A stretch of DNA of 64,000 nt from Bradyrhizobium arachidis (GTDB taxonomy: Bacteria > Pseudomonadota > Alphaproteobacteria > Rhizobiales > Xanthobacteraceae): contig NZ_CP030050.1 of the NCBI RefSeq assembly GCF_015291705.1, positions 7,254,001 to 7,318,000 on the forward strand, in the 5' to 3' direction. Shown piece after piece: positions 33,939 through 41,639 of this stretch. Both the position numbers and the translations under genes were made by a program. The notes beneath the pieces are model-generated. The model was not told the origin of the DNA, searched no databases, and saw only the letters and a list, made by a program, of their open reading frames with translations. Position 1 is the stretch's first letter; each line of letters opens with the position of its first letter.

Positions 33939-36776
33939 GTGCCAGATCGTAGCGAAGACTCGGCCATTTCCTTCGGGCCATTTCGACTGTTTCCGAAGTC
34001 CCGGCTCTTGGAAAAAGAGGGCTCGCCTCTGCATGTCGGCGGCCGTGCGCTCGATATTCTCATTTTTCTGGCCGAGCGCCCCGGCGAGGTCGTCGACAAG
34101 CGCGAGCTGGTCAAGCGGATCTGGGCCGACGTCAATGTCGACGAGGGCAGCCTGCGCTTCCATGTCGCAGCACTGCGCAAGGCGCTCGGCGATACCGGCA
34201 AGTCGGCCCGTTATGTCGTCAACGTGCCCGGCCGCGGCTATTGCTTCGTCGCCTCGTTCGCCCAAGCCACGGCGCCGGCCGCGCCGCCCACCGTCGACAT
34301 CCTGCCGCCCCGCTCCCTCCCCGCGCCGCTCTCGAAGATGGTGGGACGGGAGGAGATCGTCGAAAAAATATCGAACGGCCTTTCGCTCTATCGCTTCATG
34401 ACCGTGGTCGGCCCCGGCGGCATCGGCAAGACCGCCGTCGCGGTCACCGTCGGGCATCGCCGCTCGGCGGATTTCGGCGGGCGCGTCTTCTTCGTCGATT
34501 TCGGTCCGCTGCGCGATGCCAGCCACGTCGCAACCACCGTCGCCTCCGCGCTTGGCCTCACCATCAGCGCGGAGGATCCGACGCCGGCCCTGCTGACCTT
34601 CCTGAAGACCGGCCCCGCTTTGCTGATCTTCGACAGCTGCGAGCATGTGCTGGATACGCTCGCCCCGCTGGTCGAGCGCATCGTTCGCGACGTGCCGCAG
34701 CTTCGCGTGCTCGCCACCAGCCGCGAATCGTTCCGGAGCGAAGGCGAGCGCATCTTCCGGCTGTTCCCGCTGGATTGCCCGCCCGAGCGCGAGGGCCTCG
34801 GTGTCGACGATGTGCTCGCCTATCCCGCGGCGCAGCTCTTCGTCGAGCGCATCGCGCAGAGCTCGGGTCCGTTCCAGCTCAGCGCGGAAGAGGCGCCGCT
34901 TGTCGCCAGCATCTGCCGGCGCCTCGACGGCATTGCGCTCGCAATCGAGCTCGCGGCGGGCCGCGTCAACGCCTACGGCATCGCCGGCACGGCATCGCTG
35001 CTCGACAGCCGCTTTTCGCTGCAATGGCGGGGGCGGCGCACAGCCGTGCCGCGACACCAGACTCTCGCCGCAGCGCTCGACTGGAGCTACGACCTGCTGC
35101 CTCCCGCCGAGAGCGCCACCTTGCGCCGGCTCTCGGTCTTCGCCGGCCCGTTCGCGCCGGAGGCGGCCGCGGCGGTCGCATCCGGCGACGGCCTCAGCAC
35201 CTCGGAGACGTTGGAGGCGATTGATAGCCTCGTCACCAAATCGCTGATCTCGCCGTCGGGCTCGCGGATGCTGCGCTATCGCCTGCTCGACACGACGCGC
35301 ACCTACGCGCAGGGAAAGCTCGCCGAGCTCGGCGAAACCAAGCAGTTCGCGCGGCGCCACGCCGAGCATTTTCGCGATTTCTTCCAGCGCGCCGAAGCCG
35401 ACTCGTCGACGCCGCTGCCGGAATGGCTCGGCATCTATGGCGCCGAGCTGGACAATGTGCGCGCGGCGCTGGACTGGGCCTTCGCGCCCGACGGCGACGC
35501 TGCGCTGGGAATCGCGCTGACCGCAGCCGCGGTCACGATGTGGGTGCGCCTGTCGCTGTTCGCCGAATGCCGCGAGCGCGCCAGAACGGCGCTCACGGCG
35601 CTCGGAGATGCCGGCGACGAGCGTGTCCGCATGCAGCTCCTGTCAGCGCTCGGCTGGTCGCTGATGTATGGCGAGGGCCGCGCCCGCGAGGCGCGTCCGA
35701 TCCTGGAGACGACGCTGGAGCTCGCCGACCGGCTCGACGACAAGGACTTCCGGCTGCGCGCGCTCTGGGGCTTGTGCATCGACCAGTTCAACAACGGGCA
35801 GTTCGGCAAGGCCCGCGCCCTGGCCGATCGGTTTGCGAATGCCGCGGCGAACTCGCCCGACAGGACCGATGTGATGCTGGGCGACCGGCTGATGGCCGTG
35901 GCGCTGCACTATCTCGGCGAGCAGAACGAGGCACGCGTCTGCATCGACCGGGTGAATGCATCGCTGCATGTGCTGGCGGAGAAGCCAAAAATCTTCCCGC
36001 TCGACCTGCGGATATCCACGCAATATTTCCGCGCCCGCATCCTGTGGCTTCAGGGGCTCGCCGATCAGGCCCAGGCGCTCGCCGCCAGGAACATCGAGGA
36101 GGGCCGCGCCAACGGCCACGCGCTGACCTTCTGCAGCGTGCTGGGACAAGCCACCTGCCCGATCGCGTTCTGGGCCGGCGATTTCGAGGCCGCGGAGCGC
36201 CACGGCGCCGAGCTCGTCGAACACACCGAGCGCCACGCCATCCGGCTGTGGGGGCTGTGGGCGCGGGCCTTCAACGCCGCGGTGATCGCAAGGCGGGGCG
36301 ATATCGCAACAGGCCTGCCGCTCCTGCGCGAAGAACTCAATCGCGCCGGCGATGCGCGCTTCCTGCCGCGCTTCCTGCCGCTGCTCGGCGAGCTCGCCGC
36401 GTGCTTTCTGGAGGCCGACCAGATCGACCGCGGCCTCGACGTGATCGAGGACGTCCTGACCCGCTGCAACGACCGGCAGGAGCTCTGGTATCTGCCGGAG
36501 CTGATCCGCATCAAGGGCGAGCTGATGCTGAGGAGCCCGCGGCACGCCGGCGACGCCGAGGCGCGCTTTCGCGAGGCCATGGGCATTGCGGCCCAGCAGG
36601 GCGCGCGGTTCTGGGAGCTGCGCTGTGCGACCAGCCTCGCGCGATTCATGATCGGGGCCGGCCGGACCACGGAAGCCCTGCCGGCTCTCGAGCACGCCTG
36701 CGCCGCGTTTGCCGAGGGCCTGGAGATCGCCGACATGCGCATCGCGCGCGACCTGATCGCGCAATTGCGGAGCTGA
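33939..36776 (+). CDS. Large regulator: OmpR-type winged helix + STAND NTPase + TPR (paralogue 1)
   Basis: 945 residues from GTG 33939, chosen because the paralogue at 41640 begins at the matching GTG-CC(A/G) and both continue DSAI(S/A)FGPFRLF. Residues about 10-105 are a Trans_reg_C DNA-binding domain (VVDKRELVKRIWADVNVDEGSLRFHVAALRKALGD-type helices, ending in VPGRGYCFVA). About 130-400 is an NB-ARC/AfsR-like NTPase: Walker A GPGGIGKT, Walker B ALLIFDSCEH, and LATSRESFRSEGE. From about 430 to the end lie TPR-like helical repeats. Such proteins bind DNA and switch state with nucleotide and an inducer sensed by the repeats. No receiver domain. The inducer is unknown. Confidence 0.88.
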   Translation: MPDRSEDSAISFGPFRLFPKSRLLEKEGSPLHVGGRALDILIFLAERPGEVVDKRELVKRIWADVNVDEGSLRFHVAALRKALGDTGKSARYVVNVPGRGYCFVASFAQATAPAAPPTVDILPPRSLPAPLSKMVGREEIVEKISNGLSLYRFMTVVGPGGIGKTAVAVTVGHRRSADFGGRVFFVDFGPLRDASHVATTVASALGLTISAEDPTPALLTFLKTGPALLIFDSCEHVLDTLAPLVERIVRDVPQLRVLATSRESFRSEGERIFRLFPLDCPPEREGLGVDDVLAYPAAQLFVERIAQSSGPFQLSAEEAPLVASICRRLDGIALAIELAAGRVNAYGIAGTASLLDSRFSLQWRGRRTAVPRHQTLAAALDWSYDLLPPAESATLRRLSVFAGPFAPEAAAAVASGDGLSTSETLEAIDSLVTKSLISPSGSRMLRYRLLDTTRTYAQGKLAELGETKQFARRHAEHFRDFFQRAEADSSTPLPEWLGIYGAELDNVRAALDWAFAPDGDAALGIALTAAAVTMWVRLSLFAECRERARTALTALGDAGDERVRMQLLSALGWSLMYGEGRAREARPILETTLELADRLDDKDFRLRALWGLCIDQFNNGQFGKARALADRFANAAANSPDRTDVMLGDRLMAVALHYLGEQNEARVCIDRVNASLHVLAEKPKIFPLDLRISTQYFRARILWLQGLADQAQALAARNIEEGRANGHALTFCSVLGQATCPIAFWAGDFEAAERHGAELVEHTERHAIRLWGLWARAFNAAVIARRGDIATGLPLLREELNRAGDARFLPRFLPLLGELAACFLEADQIDRGLDVIEDVLTRCNDRQELWYLPELIRIKGELMLRSPRHAGDAEARFREAMGIAAQQGARFWELRCATSLARFMIGAGRTTEALPALEHACAAFAEGLEIADMRIARDLIAQLRS

Positions 36777-36783
36777 CGGCGCC

Positions 36784-37410
36784 TCAAATTCCGACACCGC
36801 CGACCAGTCGAGGGCGGCGGTTTGTGTGCGGGCTCTGCGCGATCACAGCGCGCAGCCACGCGCGGAAGCTGACGATTTCAGGACAATCCGCGGTGCCTTC
36901 GGGCGCGATCAGCCAGTCTCCCAGGCCGGATCCCTCATCGACGCGGTCACCGCGATAGCCCGGATGATGACCGAGACCGCGGGCGATCAAGAGGTCGACC
37001 TTGCCCTCGACCAGCTCGTGCAGGCCGGCGGGCTGCAGCACGCGCAAGCCGATGTCGGCATGCGCGCTGCGAAACGCCGCCAGATCGAGCCGGCGCAGGT
37101 CGAAGCTGGCATGGACGCCCAATTGCAACAACACTGCACCTGACGGCTTCAATTGCGAGGTTGCCTCGGCAATGTGGCGAAAGCCTTCGGACACCCCGGG
37201 CAGATAGGCCTGCCCGGCCGCAGTGAGGATCAGCTGCTTATGCAGCCGCTCGAACAGCTGCACGCCGAGGCGTGCCTCCAGCGCTTTCACCTGCTGCCCC
37301 ACGGCGGCGGGCGTCACATGCAGCTCGTGCGCGGCCAGCTTGAAGCTGAGATGCCGTGCGGCGGCTTCGAAGGCGCGAAGCGCGTTGAGTGGTGGAAGGG
37401 CGTAGGTCAT
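36784..37410 (-). CDS. LysR-family regulator (GcvA-like) with internally shortened effector domain
   Basis: 208 residues where about 295-300 are usual. The N-terminal helix-turn-helix is complete (PPLNALRAFEAAARHLSF, AAVGQQVKALEARLGVQLFER). The effector domain starts normally (GAVLLQLGVHASFDLRRLDL) as far as DLLIARGLGHHPGYRGDRVDEG, then jumps to DWLIAPEGTADCPEIVSFRAWL, which is normally the very end of the protein. About 90 residues, covering the second half of the ligand cleft, are missing in frame. DNA binding may persist with altered induction. Divergent from the RidA gene 129 bp away. Confidence 0.8.
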   Translation of the reverse strand: MTYALPPLNALRAFEAAARHLSFKLAAHELHVTPAAVGQQVKALEARLGVQLFERLHKQLILTAAGQAYLPGVSEGFRHIAEATSQLKPSGAVLLQLGVHASFDLRRLDLAAFRSAHADIGLRVLQPAGLHELVEGKVDLLIARGLGHHPGYRGDRVDEGSGLGDWLIAPEGTADCPEIVSFRAWLRAVIAQSPHTNRRPRLVGGVGI

Positions 37411-37539
37411 CGCACCGCAAGTTTGACACTGATAGGCGCCGGCCTTGCAATAGATTTTCTTGCGCTGAACCGCAGCAATGATGCTTTGCGCCGCGGCGAT
37501 GTCGCCGGGTACGGTTACGCCGCAATCCGGAGAAACCCT

Positions 37540-37932
37540 ATGCCCCTACCTCATATCGTCAGCCACAATCCCGCAACGGTCTACCCTCCCGCCGGCGGCT
37601 ACTGCATGGGACTTGAACTGACGCAGCATCGCCGCCTGTTGTTCATCAGCGGCCAGGTGCCCGAGAGATCCGACGGCTCCGTGCCTGAAGGATTCGAGGC
37701 GCAATGCGAGCAGGCCTGGCGCAACGTCAAGGAGGTGCTCGCCGCCGCCGGCCTTGGCGTCGAGCATCTGGTCAAGGTCACCACGTTCCTGACTGACCGG
37801 GCTCAGCTCGTGACCAACCGCACCATTCGCCGCGCGATGCTCGGCGACCATCAGCCCGCGGTGACGGTCGTGATCGCCCAGACCGTCAACAGCAAATGGC
37901 TGCTGGAGATCGAGGCAATCGCGGCGGAATGA
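37540..37932 (+). CDS. RidA/YjgF-family protein
   Basis: 130 residues from ATG 37540, GGAGA seven bases upstream. Pattern of the family: LLFISGQVPERSDGSVP, QCEQAWRNVKEVLAAAG, LVKVTTFLTDRAQ and a C-terminal IEAIAAE. RidA proteins hydrolyse reactive enamine/imine intermediates, or act in related catabolic steps. The conserved catalytic Arg of true RidA (near NRTIRRAML) is not in the usual R-x-A-V context, so this may be another subgroup. The divergent shortened LysR gene could be its regulator. Confidence 0.85.
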   Translation: MPLPHIVSHNPATVYPPAGGYCMGLELTQHRRLLFISGQVPERSDGSVPEGFEAQCEQAWRNVKEVLAAAGLGVEHLVKVTTFLTDRAQLVTNRTIRRAMLGDHQPAVTVVIAQTVNSKWLLEIEAIAAE

Positions 37933-37979
37933 AACCGGCTTCGCCGACTTTGCGATGAGCCAAACTTGTCAGGTGTCCA

Positions 37980-38669
37980 ATGGCTGAGACCGTCCATCCC
38001 TTTTACGCGCAGCATCGCAACGCCATGGAGGCCGCCATGCGCCATCGCCTCGACCTTGCCGAAGCGATGCTCTGCGAGCGCGCGCATGTCTCCGACATCC
38101 ACGCGATCAGACGAGAGGTGATGGACGAATTCGAGATCGTGCTCACCCAGATGCCTTATGTGGGCGGCACGGCGAGCCGCATGAGCGACTTCTTCATGCG
38201 CCTGATGGGCTTCATGGCGATCAGCCGGGTGCTGCGGCGGCATGGTGTACCGCTGCCCGTGATCGGCGAGATCGAGCGCGAAACCTACAAGGCGCAATTG
38301 CTCACCGTCCCCGAAGCGGAACGTCTCGCTTCGGGGCGCCAATTTATGTCGTCAGAGAACCAGGCCTTGCTGCGCGAGCAGGCTGCAAAAAGCACGAACG
38401 CAAGCCACCAGGACGCATTTCCGGAAGATTTCGTCTACGATTTCGTCGAGCCCGGCCCGGGTGACAAGTTTGAATTCGGCATCAACTACAAGGCTTGCGG
38501 CTTCTGCAAATTTGCCGCTCGCCATGGCGACAAGGACATCCTGCCCAACATTTGCGGGCTTGATTTCGACGCGTATGCGACGCGAGGGATCCGCCTGGAA
38601 CGGACGCAAACGCTGGCCGGCGGCGCGAGCCACTGCAATTTCCGCTTCTCGCGCCTGCCGTCGGAGTAG
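37980..38669 (+). CDS. L-2-amino-thiazoline-4-carboxylic acid hydrolase-like protein
   Basis: 229 residues. Contains the pattern of the ATC-hydrolase family: MRHRLDLAEAMLCER in the N-terminal helix and a C-terminal FGINYKACGFCKFAARHGDKDILPNICGLDFDAY-type core with three cysteines. The named enzyme opens the thiazoline ring of ATC in a route to cysteine, but most family members are uncharacterised. Follows the RidA gene by 47 bp on the same strand, so may be co-transcribed. Function beyond the family is inference. Confidence 0.72.
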   Translation: MAETVHPFYAQHRNAMEAAMRHRLDLAEAMLCERAHVSDIHAIRREVMDEFEIVLTQMPYVGGTASRMSDFFMRLMGFMAISRVLRRHGVPLPVIGEIERETYKAQLLTVPEAERLASGRQFMSSENQALLREQAAKSTNASHQDAFPEDFVYDFVEPGPGDKFEFGINYKACGFCKFAARHGDKDILPNICGLDFDAYATRGIRLERTQTLAGGASHCNFRFSRLPSE

Positions 38670-38671
38670 AT

Positions 38672-39187
38672 CTAGCCGCCCACGGCAGCCGCGCGCCGCG
38701 GCAGCTTCCAGTTGGGCCGGATGAAGTGGCAGGTGTAGCCATCGGGATAACGTTCGAGATAATCCTGATGCTCCGGCTCGGCTTCCCAGAACTCGCGCGC
38801 CGGCGCGACCTCGGTGACAACCTTGCCCGGCCACAGGCCCGACGCCTCGACGTCGGCAATGGTGTCCTCGGCGACCCGCTTCTGCTCGTCGCTGGTGTAG
38901 AAGATCGCCGAGCGGTAGCTCGTGCCGAGATCGTTGCCCTGACGGTTGAGCGTGGTGGGATCGTGAATCTGGAAGAAGAACTCCAGCATGGTCCGGAAGC
39001 TGGTCTTGGCCGGATCGAAGTTGATCTCGATCGCTTCGGCGTGGCCTTCGTGGTTGCGATAGGTGGCGTTCTTGACGTGCCCACCGGTGTAGCCAACTCG
39101 GGTCGAGATCACGCCCGGTTGCTTGCGGATCAGATCCTGCATGCCCCAGAAACAGCCTCCGGCCAAAACTGCACGCTCCGTCGTCAT
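38672..39187 (-). CDS. msrA: Peptide-methionine (S)-S-oxide reductase
   Basis: 171 residues. Active-site GCFWG with the catalytic Cys12, then [12 protein letters not shown] and [15 protein letters not shown], all MsrA hallmarks. Repairs oxidised methionine in the cytoplasm. C-terminal recycling Cys is present within [11 protein letters not shown] only, so the resolving arrangement is of the short type. GGAGAG just before ATG 39187. Tail to tail with the ATC-hydrolase-like gene, 2 bp apart. Confidence 0.95.
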   Translation of the reverse strand: MTTERAVLAGGCFWGMQDLIRKQPGVISTRVGYTGGHVKNATYRNHEGHAEAIEINFDPAKTSFRTMLEFFFQIHDPTTLNRQGNDLGTSYRSAIFYTSDEQKRVAEDTIADVEASGLWPGKVVTEVAPAREFWEAEPEHQDYLERYPDGYTCHFIRPNWKLPRRAAAVGG

Positions 39188-39319
39188 CTCTCCGCTCCCG
39201 ATTGATCGCCCTGCATCTGTCTTATCATATGCATTCGGCTGCCCGTCCGAAAGGCGGGCCGTTCGCCTATGTCCACCCGGTTCCTCAAAACCGGATGGAC
39301 AAGCGTTGAAGGCCTGCGG

Positions 39320-39742
39320 CTAGCCCAGCTTGGCGTCCAGCGTGACCGCGGCGTTGAGCACTTTCGACACCGGACAGTTCTTCTCGGCCTCGCCGGCAAT
39401 CTTGGCAAATCCTGCCTCGTCCAGATTCGGCACCTTGGCCCGCAGGGTGAGCGCCGACTTGCTGATCTTGAAACCCTTGCCTTCCGGCTCCAGCGTGATG
39501 GCGGCTTCCGTCGACAGCTCGTCCGGCGTGAAGCCGGCCATCTGCAGTCCGAAGGCCAGCGCCATGGTGAAGCAGCCGGCATGGGCCGCCGCGATCAATT
39601 CCTCGGGATTGGTGCCCTTCTCGTTCTCGAAGCGGGTCTTGAACGAATAGGGCGTATCAGTGAGCACGCCGGATTCGCTCGAGAGATGGCCGGTGCCGTC
39701 GCGACCAGTGCCCTTCCAGACTGCTTTTGCCTTGCGGATCAT
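39320..39742 (-). CDS. osmC: OsmC-family peroxiredoxin
   Basis: 140 residues. The two reactive cysteines sit in AAHAGCFTMALA and EKNCPVSKVL; NPEELIAAAHAGC is the family signature. Reduces organic hydroperoxides. Ribosome site AAGGAGAA before ATG 39742. Same strand as msrA and the VOC gene, forming a small oxidative-stress group, though gaps of 130-170 bp suggest separate promoters. Confidence 0.93.
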   Translation of the reverse strand: MIRKAKAVWKGTGRDGTGHLSSESGVLTDTPYSFKTRFENEKGTNPEELIAAAHAGCFTMALAFGLQMAGFTPDELSTEAAITLEPEGKGFKISKSALTLRAKVPNLDEAGFAKIAGEAEKNCPVSKVLNAAVTLDAKLG

Positions 39743-39909
39743 CTCGGTTCTCCTTGTTTGTTTTCAAGCACCGGCGCTCCGTACCGGTGGAGGCGACATC
39801 GGCGTGACCGCCTGCGGCCGTTCCAACCGGTCGAGCGCCGCAGCGGTTCCGATGCAGAACAAAGCGAGCGGCGTGCCGACCACTTGCGCTTCTTCTTTGC
39901 GACGCATGC

Positions 39910-40599
39910 TCAAGACGGCAGCGGCTGGCCGGCTTGCTCGCGGACGATGTAGTCGGCGTACCAATCCGCCCAGTTCTCGTCATGCCCGCCGGTCCGCTTC
40001 TCGTGCTCGCCATGCGCCGCCGCCGCGCGGCGCAATGTTGCCGCGAGCTCGGCCGTCGAGGCGAATGTCGTGCTGCCTCCTTCGATGCGTCCAGGCAGCC
40101 GCGACGTCACTTCCTGGAACAACCAGCCATTGCCGTCGGGATCGCTGAACGAGGCGAACGAGCTATAGCTGCCGTGCTTCGGGTCAGCGCCGCTGACCCG
40201 AACGCTGCCGAACAGATACGGCTCGTCCAGCCCGGCGTGAACATCGCCGCCGCCGTGGAACGGTGCGCTGACCGCGATGCCGCGGTCGAGCAGATCCTGT
40301 CGGGCCGCCTCCAGATCGGCGACGATCAGGTACAGGCCACGCATCGAGCCGGGCGCCGCGGACGTGACGTTCCGGCCGAAGATCACCGAACAGGCCGAAC
40401 CTGGCGGCGTGAACTGGATCACCCGCCAGTCGTCGCCGGATGTAAAGTCTGCGTCCAATCGCCAGCCGAGACGCGTGTAGAACGCCTTGGCACGATCGAC
40501 GTCGGACACGGGGATGACGATGACCTCGAGCTTCAGATCGACGCTGCGCGATGTCGAGGGCTTGGAGGCGGCGTCGCGGTTGATATCGAGTGTGGCCAT
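39910..40599 (-). CDS. VOC-family (glyoxalase-like) protein
   Basis: 229 residues from ATG 40599 (GGGAG upstream). A VOC fold is readable from LKLEVIVIPVSDVDRAKAFYTRLGWRL to FSDPDGNGWLFQEV, with two beta-alpha-beta modules. The C-terminal about 60 residues (HGEHEKRTGGHDENWADWYADYIVREQAG) are an extension seen in some alphaproteobacterial members. Substrate unknown; metal ligands cannot be assigned with confidence. Confidence 0.85.
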   Translation of the reverse strand: MATLDINRDAASKPSTSRSVDLKLEVIVIPVSDVDRAKAFYTRLGWRLDADFTSGDDWRVIQFTPPGSACSVIFGRNVTSAAPGSMRGLYLIVADLEAARQDLLDRGIAVSAPFHGGGDVHAGLDEPYLFGSVRVSGADPKHGSYSSFASFSDPDGNGWLFQEVTSRLPGRIEGGSTTFASTAELAATLRRAAAAHGEHEKRTGGHDENWADWYADYIVREQAGQPLPS

Positions 40600-40650
40600 G
40601 TGGAACTCCCAGGTGTGAGGTGCAGCGATTGCGAAGAGAGAGATGGTTTT

Positions 40651-41319
40651 TCAGGCGGCCGCCGGCATCACGATGGTTACCCGCGTGCCGCCCTGTCCCG
40701 TCTCGCCATGCAGCCGCGCCTGGACGCTGCGTGCAAGCCCCTCGAGGATGCGGCTGCCGGTGCCCTGAAGCGGACCGGTCGCACCGATGCCGTTGTCGGC
40801 GACGGTACAGAGCCAGGCGCCGTCGTGCCGCGCCATGTCGATGCGGATCAACGCACCCTTCTTGTTCGGGAAGGCATGCTTTGCCGCATTCGTCACCAGC
40901 TCCGTCAACATCAGCGCGAGCCGATGGCATTGAGACGCCGACAGCGTGCCGCTCGCGATCGCAGCCTCGCAGCGGATGCCCGCAGGCGCCAGCACCGCCT
41001 CGGAGAGCGCTCCGCACAAATTCTCGAAGAAGACCCCGATCGAAACCGGCGCGGGATCGTCGTTGTCGGACAGCAGCTGATAAAGCCTGCCGAAGGCGAC
41101 GATGCGCCGCTCGAACCGGTCCAACGCAACCGAGACGTCCCTTGGCCCTGCCCGCGTGAAATCGCGACGGACTGACGCGCCCAGCAGCGTCAGCGTGTTC
41201 TTCATCCGATGGTGGGATTCCCGCAGCACGAGTTCCCAATCGCGCAACTGATCGTCGAGACTGGCTACGAATTCAGGTCGAACAACGTGGTCGTTCGGTC
41301 GAGCGCCGATACCGGACAT
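40651..41319 (-). CDS. HWE/HisKA_2-type histidine kinase, soluble
   Basis: 222 residues from ATG 41319, the second of two adjacent ATGs, five bases after GGGGAGG. No membrane helix and no separate sensor domain. H-box RESHHRMKNTLTLLGA with the HisKA_2 motif, then ATPase N-box LTELVTNAAKHAFPN and G1 VADNGIGA. Kinases of this type often feed PhyR/EcfG general-stress signalling in alphaproteobacteria; such a link here is inference, supported only by the neighbouring stress genes. Confidence 0.88.
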   Translation of the reverse strand: MSGIGARPNDHVVRPEFVASLDDQLRDWELVLRESHHRMKNTLTLLGASVRRDFTRAGPRDVSVALDRFERRIVAFGRLYQLLSDNDDPAPVSIGVFFENLCGALSEAVLAPAGIRCEAAIASGTLSASQCHRLALMLTELVTNAAKHAFPNKKGALIRIDMARHDGAWLCTVADNGIGATGPLQGTGSRILEGLARSVQARLHGETGQGGTRVTIVMPAAA

Positions 41320-41560
41320 CATAGCCTCCCCGTTTGACGTAGTGCTGAACTCGGAGGCCATACTGGATGCAGTCTGCGCGCATTGCTCGTTAGACGTTGC
41401 AAGATTCTGTTATGATCGGCTGCAAACAGAGAGTGGCAGCGAAGCTGTCCTCTGCACGGTCAAGCAGGCTGACGAATCGTCGCAGACCGCGCGGTAAGCC
41501 GCTCGCGTTTAAGCAAAATTTGCCACAGATCGGCTGACAGATTGCCGCGCGATTTCGCCA

Positions 41561-41597
41561 CTTTCGGTTAGTTTACTGACGACCTCGTTCTGCTAGA
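41561..41597. promoter_or_regulatory. Conserved element upstream of the second winged-helix NTPase regulator
   Basis: Matches 33857-33893 at 30 of 37 bases. Same order and spacing of CTTTCGG, AGTTTACTG and CCTCGTTCTG, 42 bases before the GTG start. The rest of the 320-bp gap 41320-41639 shows no gene. Confidence 0.55.
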
Positions 41598-41639
41598 CCA
41601 AAGCGCAGATGTCAGCTCTTTCACTGGAATCGACGGCCC

